64,000 nt of DNA, taken from assembly GCA_001414485.1 (NCBI GenBank), contig LLEY01000021.1, positions 434,001 to 498,000 of the forward strand, in the 5' to 3' direction. A program made the position numbers and the translations under genes. This stretch comes from Calycina herbarum (taxonomy: Eukaryota > Ascomycota > Leotiomycetes > Helotiales > Pezizellaceae). The notes under the pieces were generated by a model. It saw only the letters and a program-made list of their open reading frames with translations. It was not told the origin of the DNA and made no database searches. Positions 48,708 through 59,673 of the stretch are shown piece after piece. Numbering within the stretch: the stretch's first letter is position 1; each line of letters starts with the position of its first letter.

Positions 48708-49276
48708 GCCCCTCGTTCCTTATAACAAACTGACTACAAAGCTCTTAGTAGAGTAATTAATTTATCTAGTAAGAAAATAGCTTTATATACCTGTTATAAA
48801 AACGCTAATAAGAAACACGAGTGTTTTAGTCCTAGAGACTAAAAGCTATTATAGTATAGTTGCTATACTACTATAAACAAGTCTTATGATATTCGTATTA
48901 TTAATCGAATACCTATAGTAAACGAGTAAGAGAGCGTTAACTCCTAGATCGAGCAGCTAGATAATAAAGAGGAGAAGAGTTATACGATTATAGCCGAGGC
49001 TATAGCTTATATTCGTCGACTAAAGAAGTAAAAACGCTAACTCTATAAGAAGCGTTAAAGGATAATAGCTGCTAGTCTTAACTCGCTTAACGAGTTAGAT
49101 ATTACTAAAGATTTAAAAAGAAAGAAAAAAGAGAAGGAGGAAGAAAAGAAGCGGATAGAAGAAGAGGCTGCTAGGCTAGCCGCTCTCTCTACGCCCGACG
49201 TTTCTAACCTTGCCTTCGCTCTAGGCCTTGACCTAGTCTTTCTTAAGTCCTTTCCTACTAACTACGCGATGTAGGT
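48708..49276 (+). pseudogene. Antisense accessory ORF of the nested Gypsy element (Cys cluster plus coiled coil)
   Basis: In plus sense, opposite to gag-pol, a single frame runs about 190 codons from near 48708 to the TAG at 49274-49276, broken only by TAA/TAG that sit where CAA/CAG are expected. It has a His/Cys-containing start (TCYKNANKKHECFSPRD, then a second Cys-containing segment), a basic coiled coil (LKRKKKEKEEEKKRIEEEAA) and a conserved-looking end (SFPTNYAM). It lies between the 3' LTR and the end of pol. I do not recognise the family; a DNA- or RNA-binding accessory protein is a guess. Confidence 0.6.
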
Positions 49277-49329
49277 AGACTTAGGTTTTAATAGTGGAAC
49301 TCCTAAAGTTCCTTCGAGTACTAGCTAAT

Positions 49330-52300
49330 GTTTTTTCTAGGTTTCTAAGTGTTTTCTAAATATAAGTAATCTAACTATTTTATTAAATATCTAACCTATT
49401 CTTTAATAAGTCTATAGTTAAGAATCCTCTTAACTTTATACTCGGTGTTTAGATTTACTAGTTAAATTTCTATAAGTAAGGCTAGTAGTGTTCTCGGTAG
49501 TACTGGTTCGAGTAGGGATATATAGAATACTAGGTAGATGTTTATTATCCTTAGTAGTGCTAATTTATAATTTAAAGGTTCTCTAGCGCGTTTGATTTTA
49601 AATAGTCTAAGTTTTTTATAATCTAGTTTATTACTTAGTCTTTTTATATTAATGTTTTTCTATACTAAGTAGACTTTATCTCTCTCTTTTAGCGTTAGCT
49701 TCTAACTACGTCGTTTATTATAGTAGTACGTGTTTCTTTCTACTATAAATTATAGGTCCTCTATAAGTTCCTTATATAGACTCTTGATTTTCAAGACCTA
49801 AATACGAGCAAGTTAGTTATTAATAGTCGTAGATAGTGGTTCTTAATACGCTGTTAATTTATATCTAAAATTAGCGTAGAATAGTATAATAAGTGTTATT
49901 TCTATTACTAAACTGTTATAAGCGAACTATACTAAGAGTAGCAGTTCTACCTAGTTGTCTTACTAGTAGTTTATATAATAACGAAGGTATGTTTTAACTA
50001 CTTGATTTATCTGTTCGTTTCTTTTATTTATTTAAGAGTAGAAAGCTATAGATAGCTTTCTCTTTATATCTAATCGCTTTATAAGAGCGATTTAGAATTT
50101 TAAGGTAAAGAGTTTATCTCTATCTAAGAGTATTTCTTTAGATAGTCTATATTTTAAGACTACTTCTCTAAGGAACGTAAATGCTAATTCCTTAGCTATA
50201 CTTAATTCTATATATACTATTAGAATTATATACTTTATAAGACGTTCTATAATAACTAGGATCGTGTTATATTTAACTCCTGTTATTAGATCTTTAGATT
50301 TTAGTAATTTAATAATAAAATCTATAGATATTAATTTCTAAGGTATCTATAGTATTAGAGTAGTGTTTATCTATCTATAAGGAGTATAGTAGGAAGCCTT
50401 GTTTTAGGTATAGGTATTATATTCTACTATTACTTCTTTAACTATTATAGATAACCGATTAATATAGTAGTATTATCTTATTCTTTAGAGGGTTCTATAA
50501 ATTCCTTAGTAATTATAAGTAGGCGTAGTATAGTATTCTTATACGAACTTCTTTATATATAAGCTAGGAATCTATAGTTTCTCTTTTATATACTAATTAT
50601 AACCTTTATATATATTTTAAATTTTGTCTATCTAGATATTATTTATTACTACTATTTTATATATAGTAGGTGCTAAGTCTCTATTCTTAAGAGTTTTTAA
50701 GATTATAATCTTTTTATACTCTTTATCTCTCTTATATCTAGGTTTCTAACTAAGAGTATTAGCTTAAGTATTTAATATTCCTTTTATATATCGAATAATA
50801 ATATTAAATCCTTTTAATATTTCTAACTATCTAGCTAATCGTCTTATTATAAGTTCCTTAGTTATTATAAATGTCTTAAGATTCTTATAGTTAGATAAAA
50901 CTATAACTAGGTGTTTTACTAACTATAAATAGATTCTCTAGTGTTCTAAGGCTAATACTATAATAAGTAATTCCTTATTAAAGATACTATAGTTTTATTA
51001 TACTAGGTTAAATATCTTAGAATAATATATAATAGGTATGAGTTTTCTCTTATTATTTAGCTATAAGTAAACTATACCTACTACTATATCTAAGACGTCT
51101 GTTTTAATTATACTAGGCTTATCTATATTAAAATCGTATAGAATAGGTTTTTCTATAAACTTTACTTTAATTTTCTAAAAAGCATTCTTTATCTAATTAT
51201 TCTATATAAACTTAATAGCTTTTTTAACTAGTCTTGATATTAGTTTAGTAATCTTTATATAGTCTTAAATAAATAGATAGTAAAAGTTTATAAATCTAAG
51301 GAAGGACTATATATCCTTTATATTTTCTAGTAATTTCTAGTTTAAGACGTTCTAGATCTTTACTAGATCTATTTCTATTTTTCCTAGGTTGAATACCTAT
51401 TTTAGGAAAAGGGTCTAAGTTACTCTAAACTTGTATTTTAAGAGTTTTAACTAAGAGTTTACTCTTATAAGTTATTATAAAACTTCTTTAATATATTTCT
51501 TATATTCTTCTTCTTTTTCTAAGAAGATTAAGATATTATCTAAGTAATATATTACTATTACTCTTAGAAGATCTCTTAAAATGTTATTATTTTATCTCTA
51601 ATATATAGCTAGTATATTATAAAGTCTAAATAGTATAACTATATATTTATAAAGGCTTAATAGTAAAGTAAATACTATCTTCTATTTATCTCTAACTTTT
51701 ATTTATATAAGTTTATAAGCGTTTTATTAATCTAGTTTTATAAATCGTACTACTTTACTTAACTTATCTTATAAGTACTAGCTAGGTAGTAGCGGATAAG
51801 TGTTCTTAACTATAGTATAATTTACTTCTTAGTAATTAATATATACTCTCTTATCTAGATCGTCTTTCTTCTTAATAATAAGTATGTTTAAGATAATTAG
51901 TAACTTAGACTTTCTAATATATCCCTTCTTAATACCTTCCTTTATATAACTTTCTATCTTTTATAGGCTTTTCTAGTTATATAACTAAAGCTTCTACTTT
52001 AAGAGGTAATAATCCTCTTTTAATTTAATCTTATAATTCTATAAGCAATGTTCTAGCAAAGCTTATAAGTCTTCTAGGTTTTCGAACAAAGCTTTAAATT
52101 CTCTATACTATATAGGTATTTCGTTATTAGCTGTTTTACTAACTTATAGAAGACCCTGGGCTAGGTGTTCTAGCGTTTTGAAAGAGGTAGCGCTAACCTT
52201 GTTCTAGCTTTATAGTTATAATTATAAACTTATATAATTATATTAACTAAAGGTTATTATTTAAGCCTTCTAATTAATATCTAGATTATATTCTCTAATT

Positions 52301-53500
52301 TATAGTATACTAAGTATTACTTCCTTACTTCCTATTTTAATAATATTAAATTATATATCTAAGTAGTATCCTTTAATAGTAATCTTTATTAGAATAGTTT
52401 ATTAATTGATAATTCTATTCTAGTATATAACGTTTATTTTATTAACTACTCTTAAGTAGTATAGCTTTATACCTTTAATTAAGACGTTTAGCTTCTTTTA
52501 AGCTACTAGGGAAAGAAAATTACCTATTACTTCTAAATTAATTAAAACTCGGAGTTCCTTTCCTCTAATCTTCGCTATTACTATAAGTTGATTTTCTCTA
52601 GAGGTAGTGTTTAATTCTCTACTTATTAGTTAGTAGAGCTCTTTCTATACTAACTCTGTTTCTTAGTCTATATTATATTCGTTTATCTCCTAGAAAATTA
52701 TACTAAATAATTTTCTACTTCTTAATTTCTAAAATATTACTCTAACTTTTCTAATTAAAGTAACTATAGTATACTAGCCTCCTATTTCTAGTATAGCTTC
52801 CTTATTATTAAGTATTATATCTAAAAAACTAGGTTTAGAGCGTCTTATAAAGTCGTTAGAACTCTGCTATTACTATAAGCTGGTTTCCTTCTATAGATCT
52901 ACGACTATTTAAATATCTCTTATCTTAGATATACTAGATAGCTTACTAGATACTGCTTATCTTAGTCTAGGTTCTTTAAATTCGATAGTTTCCCTCTTAG
53001 TAATAGTACTAATTATAGTTATTCGATCTATATTATTCCTTACTATCTTATAAGTAGTTAAGATAGTAGGATTGATTTCTTAAGTAGAATATAGGCTCTA
53101 GAAATTAAGTTTCTAGTTTTCTATATATACTTATCTATTCCCTCTTTTAAAGGTTCTAATAAATGCTTATATTTCACCTTATTTAGGCTTATATATTCCT
53201 AGATCTACCTCTAACGAGTTAGATATCGATTCTAATAACTCTAACGAATTTGTTAATAGTAGTGATTTATATTCTATCTAAAGAGGTAATTTATAATCTA
53301 TTTTCGACTATATATTATAATATTCCTTAAGTAATAGATCCCTATTATTATTAGTGTTCTATACCTTACTAACTTATAACTTAATTCCTTTGTTTAGCTA
53401 TAAGTATATAGCGTCTGCTGTTGTATTTATAGCGTCTGTTTTAATTTACGTGCTATAACCTCTAGTCTTAAGTTCTTCGTTTATAAGCTTAATTTTTTCT
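49330..53500 (-). pseudogene. Degraded pol of the nested Gypsy element
   Basis: RT motif YYLDNILIFLEKEEEYKKY is readable around 51485-51556; the second Asp of the catalytic pair has become Asn. Stops are frequent. Integrase is expected toward 49400-50900 and protease toward 53000. Confidence 0.72.
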
Positions 53501-54460
53501 AGTAAAGCTACTTCTTTTTAAATAGTAGTATTAGCTTGTTTCTCTTTAGAGTCTTTCTTCTTACTATACTTATTTACTCTATAGCTAGGAAGACTATAGT
53601 TATAATATAAGTTCTACTTACGTTAACGATTTTGTTCTTTCTAGAATAATCCTCTCTTTTAGGAGTTTTCTTTCTTAGATTCCTTTCTTAGAACCTATGA
53701 TTTCTAAGTAGTATTGATTTCTATAAAATCTCTATAATCTTTTTATCTACTCTTTCTATATTAATAACTATAACTTCCTTTCTTCTCTAGATTCCTTTTA
53801 TAAATATAGTTGTCGATCTTAATTATATTATTTATTAATTTATTTAATATATTTAGAAAATCCTCTTATATAAGTTTATTTTTTATATTATCTTTAAGCC
53901 TATAATAGAATTGTTTATATAATACTTTATCGTTCTATCTTATTTATATAGAGTACTATTAAAATTATAAGGTATATTTAGTAGCTAAACCCTTTTACTT
54001 AAGTATATATAAAGCTCTAACTACCTTCTTTTTTATATTAACATTCTTAAAAGCCTAGTTAATTCTATTTCTAAACTCTTAAACATTTTTAAATAAATCT
54101 CTTATTTTCTTAGATATTTAAAGAGAGACTTTTCCTTTAGCTGTTTTATTTATCTAGTAGTCTTCTAGGTATAGTTCTAACTAGTTATAAGCTGCCTCTT
54201 TAAGATAGGTAGACAACTATATAACCTAGTTAGTTTTATTTCTAAACTAAGTATAATAAAAGTTTAAGTAGAGGGAAGCTTTTATTAAGAACTCGGCTAG
54301 TTTCTTAGACGAGCTATTAAACAGCTTTAGAATCGGAAGTTTCACTTCCTCTCGAAGAGTAGTAACTAGTGTAACTAGAGAGTTCGCAGCTAGCTTTAGA
54401 GAGGTAGTTCTTAGAGTAGAAGAGGTTGCTAATATAGTAGCGATCTTACTTCTAAGTAGG
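53500..54460 (-). pseudogene. Degraded gag of the nested Gypsy element
   Basis: A zinc-knuckle relic, LYYNYSLPSYRVNKY, at about 53570-53615 has the C-x2-C-x4-H-x4-C spacing with Tyr replacing Cys and His, as expected from RIP. Upstream it is strongly AT-shifted with few readable blocks. Confidence 0.6.
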
Positions 54461-54469
54461 TGTTTAAAG

Positions 54470-54903
54470 TATAACGAAACTTAAACGAACTAAATAAAGA
54501 TAACTAAGTCTTAAAGGTTAGTATATAGTAAGAAGTATAAATACGCTAGGTTGTTTACTTAGAAGCGAACTCGTTACTTATATTAAAGATATTAAATAAG
54601 ATAATAAGATTAATAACTAAAGTTAAGTACGAAGCTCTTATCTAGATAGTAGACGTGCTAGTATATATAGAAACTTCCTTCCTCGTGCTAGCTTACTAGC
54701 TTAGTCGCTCCGTCGCTGCTAGACTACTAGACCTGTCGCCCCGTCTAGCGAACTCTCATCACGTGATTATAACCAAAGGAAATCCCTGGATCGCTTAGCT
54801 AACCTAACCGATCCCTATCTGCTATAAGAGTATTCCGATAGTGCTTAACCTGTCAGGACGCCGCCTGGTCTTCACTCATCACGTGTACACGTGATTCGTG
54901 ACA
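54470..54903 (-). repeat. 5' LTR of the nested Gypsy element
   Basis: 434 bp, TATAACGAAAC...GATTCGTGACA. Its last 60 bases are much less mutated than those of the partner LTR (CACGTGTACACGTG retained). Confidence 0.92.
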
Positions 54904-54908
54904 CAAGA

Positions 54909-55513
54909 CTTAAGAAGGTTGCTTTAAACATAGCAAAAGTCTTGTCCTCTTATATTAAGAGTTTATAGAAGACCTTACAGGCCTCTACAGCTTCGTTACT
55001 GTCTACGAACAAGGTATCTAGATGTGTAAGCATATCTATAATATCTGTAAATAAGGTAGGGGAACCGAAATCCATCTGTGGTTCTAGGTGCTCTTGTACT
55101 ACGCCGGAAGTAGCTATAAAGACGAAGGTAAGTTTATCTTATTCGTCTTCGAAGAGGTTCTTTCTTATTTTGCTAGCTAGGATAATCTGCCAGGCCTTGT
55201 ATAATAGGGAGATGCCGTCCTTGAGTTTCTCGCTATCTTGGAACTTGCGAGCAGAATTGTCGGAACCAAATCGGGAACGGGAGGAGTCGGTAGTAGCCTC
55301 TTAGAGAGCTTGCGTATACTCGCGGCTCGGGAGAGGGTTGTTAGGGTGGTTTATAGGCAACGGGGTTTGGTGGAGTTGCGTACGTAAAGAGAGGATTTCA
55401 GCCCGTAAACGAACGTTTTCGTCCGTAGGAGGCTCGCTTATCGCAGGGGAGGCAGGCGAGGGAGGGGCGACTCTAGGGGTGTTATCCGGTTGTTGAGGCT
55501 CGGTTCGAGACAA
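54909..55513 (-). pseudogene. Gag N-terminal region, partly open, cut by the nested element
   Basis: Start at 55513 (MSRTEPQQPDNTP, Pro-rich) followed by a leucine-zipper-like LRAEILSLRTQLHQ; the frame is open to a stop at 55301, then continues with only a few stops through ARKFQDSEKLKDGIS and FEVEAC-like Gag helices to the insertion point at 54908. Open residues 1-70 are the longest intact coding piece of any retroelement in the window. The remaining gag continues left of 48178. Confidence 0.72.
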
Positions 55514-55899
55514 GCCAGTAGGTGTCTTCCCTTTTCCACCACGACCACTTCGAGTATCGGCTATTGTATTGTCGGAAAGGAAGGAGGAGAAGGTAGGGAG
55601 AGGTTGTAAAAAAAGTTGTATAGGCCGTTACGGGCGTGTCTTTCGAGGAGGTGAGTCGTTACGGACGCAGAGATGCTCGAGGGATCCGTTTATAGGAAGA
55701 GGATGCTGTTACGGGCAGAAGGGGCAGGCCGTTACAGGCGTGCTTGTCGAGGAGATGAGTCGTTATAGACGCAGAGATGCTCGAGGGATGGTCGTAGTTA
55801 CACTGTTACGAGTGTAAGATCTTCTAGCTGTTACGAGCGTAGAATCCGGTCGATATTATAGTCCTTCGCAGGGAGTTGGGTTGTTTGAGCTTTAAATAA

Positions 55900-56131
55900 T
55901 GTCACGATCTATAACTGAAGGCAAAGGCACAAGAGTATGTGTGTGTATATTCGAGAATTTAAAGCTACAGTTCTAAGAACGAGGGAATGCGGAATATATA
56001 CCCTACGAAAAAGGGGTTTTCCTGCTAACTGTAAAGAGCCTTTAATCTCGTCATAAATCCGTCCAAGCGTTGCGGCTCTGACGGTCACGTGTAGGACCGA
56101 GAATCACGTGTTACGGACCAGCGCTGTAACA
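55900..56131 (-). repeat. 5' LTR of outer Gypsy copy 2
   Basis: Partner of 43299-43530, same length, followed by the AGGTC target duplicate. It is the less mutated of the two. Confidence 0.92.
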
Positions 56132-56136
56132 AGGTC

Positions 56137-56330
56137 GGCCATTCATTCTAAGACGAAGAGTAGATTTAGGAACTTTATAGATTTTTATAGCGTTTCTATA
56201 GCTTAATTTTCGTTTGGATGTTCGAATAGCTTCAATAGCTAATATAATTCGTGCTTCTTAAGTTTGGACTTACATTGTAGAAGAAGAAAACGCGTGTTAA
56301 AGTAGTAGGGTAGTAAATTCGGTAAAAGTG
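56137..56330 (-). pseudogene. N-terminal transposase remnant of pogo copy 2
   Basis: Homologous to 9215-9385 of copy 1; holds the first codons and a helix-turn-helix-like region (EARIILAIEAIRTSKRK-type) separated from the rest of the gene by the Gypsy insertion. Confidence 0.6.
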
Positions 56331-56444
56331 CGCAGCTCGATGATGTGCGCAGCTCGGTAATGGATCACGTTAGTAGATAATGTTTCTATTCTTTTCTTTT
56401 TTACCTTTCCTATACAGAGAAGAGAGAAAAAGAGAAGTTCAGTT

Positions 56445-56595
56445 TGTGACGGACCGGCACGACGTTTGATGGTAGAACTGATCCATTCTTAGAATACTAA
56501 GGTGAAGAGCTAAGATAGCTCTGAATGATGCTAATATACAGGATTCTGCCGGGCGGTGAAGGTCACGTGGCAGATCTGGAACCAGAACTGTCACA
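56445..56595. mobile_element. 151-bp solo LTR-like element with target duplication
   Basis: TGTGACGGACCGGC...GAACTGTCACA; terminal TGTGAC/GTCACA inverted repeat; flanked by CAGTT at 56440-56444 and 56596-56600. Its 5' end resembles the solo LTR at 42309 (TGTTACGGACC). Very short for an LTR, so it may be a TRIM-type LTR. Little RIP. Confidence 0.7.
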
Positions 56596-56600
56596 CAGTT

Positions 56601-57663
56601 CTTTCAAGAAACAAGGTTTCTTATTTTATTAACAAAGTAATGGATAATTTATAGTATTATAGTAAGTTAGTAGATAATAGATTACATTATATTTATAAAC
56701 AAGCTTAAAGTATTTAAGATTAAACTACTAAAAACCGATATTACCTTATCTAAAAAAGTTTAAATAAAATTAAAAACCTACACTTCGTCGTCGTTGTTTT
56801 CACTTGACATACTATTAAATTTATGAAAATTTTTAATAGTTAATTATTCTTTTCCTTTATATATAATTAAATGTTTACTTCTCGCTACATAAGCTTCTTA
56901 ACTCTCGATTCTAAGGAAGAAAAGTCTCTTCTAGATATAATCTAACTCTACCTCACCAGATCGTTAAGTTCTCTATAAATAACTCCAGAGAAAGCGAAAC
57001 CAAAAGAGAGAAGGCGCCGTTAATAAATAAATAAATAAAATCAAATTCAAGTCCTCAAACTCTTCTAATCCAAACAAAATCTGCTTACAAGTTAAGAACA
57101 ACAACTACAACAGGGAGAGAATCTACTAAACCGAACAGTAAAAACTCGCGGATGCCAGAACACCAAGGGATACATACATACAGGAAGCAGAATTTAGAAA
57201 AATCAAAGTCAAAACTATCCTAAACGACCTAAAATGAGTTCATAGAAAGAAAGAGAAAGAAAGGTACCTCGAAATCACAAATCTTGCAAGTTTTGCTAGT
57301 GGTATTTTCAATTTTATTCTCGTTGTATGTAAGATGAACTGTCTATGAACAAGAATCAAAAGTACGCTAAACTGTAAATGCATCGTGGCGAGAAAAAATG
57401 AAAAACAATCATGGAAAGGTCATCAAATCATTACCCATCTCCAAGTCCCCATCCCATGCCTCACAGCACGTAAGAAGAGCCACTGGACATCAATATCAAT
57501 CAACCCAACCACCCACATCACATCCCCATCCAGCCCGTATAACCATTATTCCCAACCCCCCCCCCCCCCCCGAAAAAGGAAAACCCCCCGATTCGGCCGT
57601 TCAACCACCATCTCCGCTAAAAATCCCCAAACTCCAACACCTCCCCCCAATACCATCATCCCC
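56601..57663. other. AT-rich shoulder and PUT1 3' flank
   Basis: 56601-57000 is AT-rich without transposon ends. 57556-57571 is a run of C bases. The plus ORFs at 57385-57813 are Pro/His-rich artefacts of low-complexity sequence and of the antisense of PUT1. No gene. Confidence 0.5.
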
Positions 57664-59203
57664 TCAAGCCCACCTAAAAACCCCCTTCACCCGTCTCACC
57701 ACCTCCCTCGCCATAGCATCTCTGCCATCCCTGGTCCTCTGAACGGCCTCTTTATTCTCATTCGCCCTCCGCAGAAGATATTTCATACACTCCCCTGTGG
57801 TGCCCCAGACTAGATATTTATACGCCTTGGGAACATCGACATCCGTCCTCTCCTTCCCATCCGCACCAATACCTCTCTTACTCTCTTTCACAAGTTCACA
57901 ACTAATCTCATCCGCCATCCCCTGTAACTGGGCGTAAACAAGCTCCGTCTGCTCTTGTCCAGTTTGTGCTTGTCGTGTACGGATATCTTGGATTTTACGA
58001 ACTGAGGTGTGATTGTGACCTGCGAGGACGACGTTCACCGCTGGGAACACGGTCTCGCCATCTTGTGCTTGAAGAGGCGGGGTGTAAGTGCGAGTAGCAA
58101 GACTCGCAGCAATCCCATTGTAAGCGTCATGAGTATCTTGAATCGTGTCGTGGATGAGGTGTCTTGGGTCAGAACCGAGATATGCGCCCCTAACGAGTTT
58201 GACTCCTAGGGTGAAATTCTCTTTCCGTGCAATGGCGAGATGGGAAGCGAGAATCCTAGGTGTAGCTTTAAGATACGCCTGGTACGTTCCGTAGATAACT
58301 GCTTTCCCGGGTGTTTTCCCGTTGTATTTACGCATGTAACTTAAAGTCCAAGCATAGATACCAGCTTGAATAGCTTGTTGTTCGGCATCAAACAAAAGAC
58401 GGATCCCACGGGCTGCTGCGAGGTCGCAGATGGAATCAATAGCCTCCTTCAGAGCGGGTGAGGGATCGGCTTGTTGCTTCAAATCATAAAGTGCCTGACT
58501 CCCCGCCCCTGTGAATTTCAGAGCAACGAAATCCTCGGGTCCTGCTAACTTGACAGTTTCCAAAGTTCCGAGTTTCCAAGGTGTGATTTCTTGTCGGATG
58601 CAAGTCTCTACTGCCTCGTATTCTCCGCAGGATTGGAGGGAATCGGCTTGTCGCTCGTCCATGACTACTTCTCGGGCGTAACCTAGGACTACGCCTTTGA
58701 ATCCCAAGTCTTTGAGACCGGTGATTGTCTTCTTGACTTCGACGGGGGTTTCGCCGGCGCAGAATTGTCGGTAGAAGGTGTGTTTGAGTATGAATCGGAG
58801 GAGGGGGTTCTTATCTGGGGAGAGGATGGGAGAGGTGGAGTGGGCGAGGAGGGAGGTAAGGGCTAGTGAGGGGGGGAGGAGGAACTAGATAGAGGTTGGT
58901 AAATAGCTTTAGGTCAATCATTGGCATACTTACTGGTGAGGAGGAGATGGACATTATAGTCAAGGATCGTAGGATAGAGCTGAGAGGGAGAATGGAGAGT
59001 GGTGCTTGTGTCGGCATTTGCGAAGGGGAAGCGGATATGAGGGGGGCTTCTGGTATTGAGAGATTGTCTGTAGTTGAGACATGATTGGAAGCATAGGTAG
59101 ATTGACGAGGGAGAGTTCGTGAGGAAATAGAACGGGTAGCGATCAAGAGCGTAGGTACTGACTTTCCGCTTTGAAATACGCGGTATGTGTTTGTTATCGC
59201 CAT
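57664..59203 (-). CDS. PUT1: Proline dehydrogenase, mitochondrial
   Basis: FAD enzyme of the mitochondrial inner membrane oxidising L-proline to pyrroline-5-carboxylate, first step of proline catabolism. Two exons, 59203-58934 and 58884-57664, 496 aa. The N-terminal 55 residues are Arg/Ser/Thr-rich with few acids (RSISSRTLPRQ), a mitochondrial presequence. Barrel motifs are RLLFDAEQQAIQAGI, IYGTYQAYLK, LGVKLVRGAYLGSD, NVVLAGHNHTSVRKIQ, YAQLQGMADE and the C-terminal YKYLVWGTTGECMKYLLRRANEN; the last gives the R-R substrate-binding pair. The 49-bp intron joins SISSP to FLLPPSL. It is separated from the next minus gene by 470 bp. Confidence 0.95.
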
Positions 59204-59673
59204 GGTGGGATTGAATGAATGCGCGCAGAAGATAGGGTATCGGACAGGGCAGCAGAAGAGACAATGGTAAAGAAAAGAAAAGTAATTGGCAGCGACAGAA
59301 TGACAGTGCAGTGTAATGATTTATTATTGAATTCAAATCAACAAAAGACTGCGACTTCGGCGCGTGGTGCTTCGGCTCTCTTGCAAGACGAGGTACTACT
59401 TTCTATGAAGCTTGATACTGCACCGCATCTATGGTGGGGCAGCTTTGATAGCTGAGCCGTGGAAAGCCGCAGCGCCAGCGAAGGGCACACCAGCAACACC
59501 CTTTATCAATCGCCACAGCGGGGGGCGCTTGGAGCCAGATGCCAGTGAATGAATGGCAGCGAGAAAGGGCAGACAGCGTCGGGTATGGGTGTTCCAATTG
59601 CTGCGACTCCCATAAGCGGATGCAGGGAAAGCATCGTCGGATCACCGCGGTCATCCCTCTAATCTCCCCCCTC
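59204..59673. promoter_or_regulatory. PUT1 upstream region
   Basis: 470 bp between the PUT1 start and the stop of the Tim17-like gene, both minus. GC-rich in the middle. ORFs at 59219-59455 and 59403-59681 are unsupported. No TATA seen. Confidence 0.4.

Larger units (their letters stand above)
48178..54903 (-). mobile_element. Nested Gypsy retrotransposon (inner family), complete with both LTRs
   Basis: 6,726 bp with 434-bp LTRs at 48178-48611 and 54470-54903. Flanks are TAAGG (48173-48177) and CAAGA (54904-54908), which differ at two positions in the way RIP on opposite strands of CAAGG would produce. The empty site is present in outer copy 1 near 5535-5545, confirming the ends. The polypurine tract is the complement of CTATCCTCTTCTT inside the left LTR, so coding sense is minus. 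RT core YLDNILIF is at about 51500-51556 and a zinc knuckle relic (Y-x2-Y...) at about 53570-53615. An extra open-frame relic runs antisense near the 3' LTR. Confidence 0.92.
43299..56131 (-). mobile_element. Ty3/Gypsy retrotransposon, outer family copy 2, full length with nested insertion
   Basis: Two 232-bp LTRs (43299-43530, 55900-56131), both TGTCACGATC...TAACA in plus sense, and a perfect 5-bp target duplication AGGTC (43294-43298 and 56132-56136). The polypurine tract is the complement of TTACCCCCTCTTTT directly inside the left LTR, so the coding sense is minus with the 5' LTR on the right. Net size without the nested element is about 6.1 kb. RIP damage is present but lighter than in copy 1: part of gag is still open. 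Confidence 0.93.
42065..56370 (-). mobile_element. pogo/Fot1-like DNA transposon copy 2, expanded by nested insertions
   Basis: Inverted terminal repeats at 42065 (ACGTAATCTATCACCGAGC...) and 56370 (complement, ...GCTCGGTAATGGATCACGT) are flanked by TA (42063-42064 and 56371-56372). The repeat carries the same doubled submotif (CGAGCTGCGCAC) as copy 1 at 7577-9438. Removing the solo LTR (42309-42637) and the Gypsy element (43299-56131) with one copy of each 5-bp target repeat leaves about 1.1 kb, shorter than copy 1, so the original body is also deleted. Transposase remnants are on the minus strand on both sides of the Gypsy insertion. Confidence 0.9.

Noticed and set aside
57385..57813. Two plus ORFs of 114-142 codons
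   Set aside because: Pro-rich, partly antisense to PUT1 and over a C-homopolymer; artefact.
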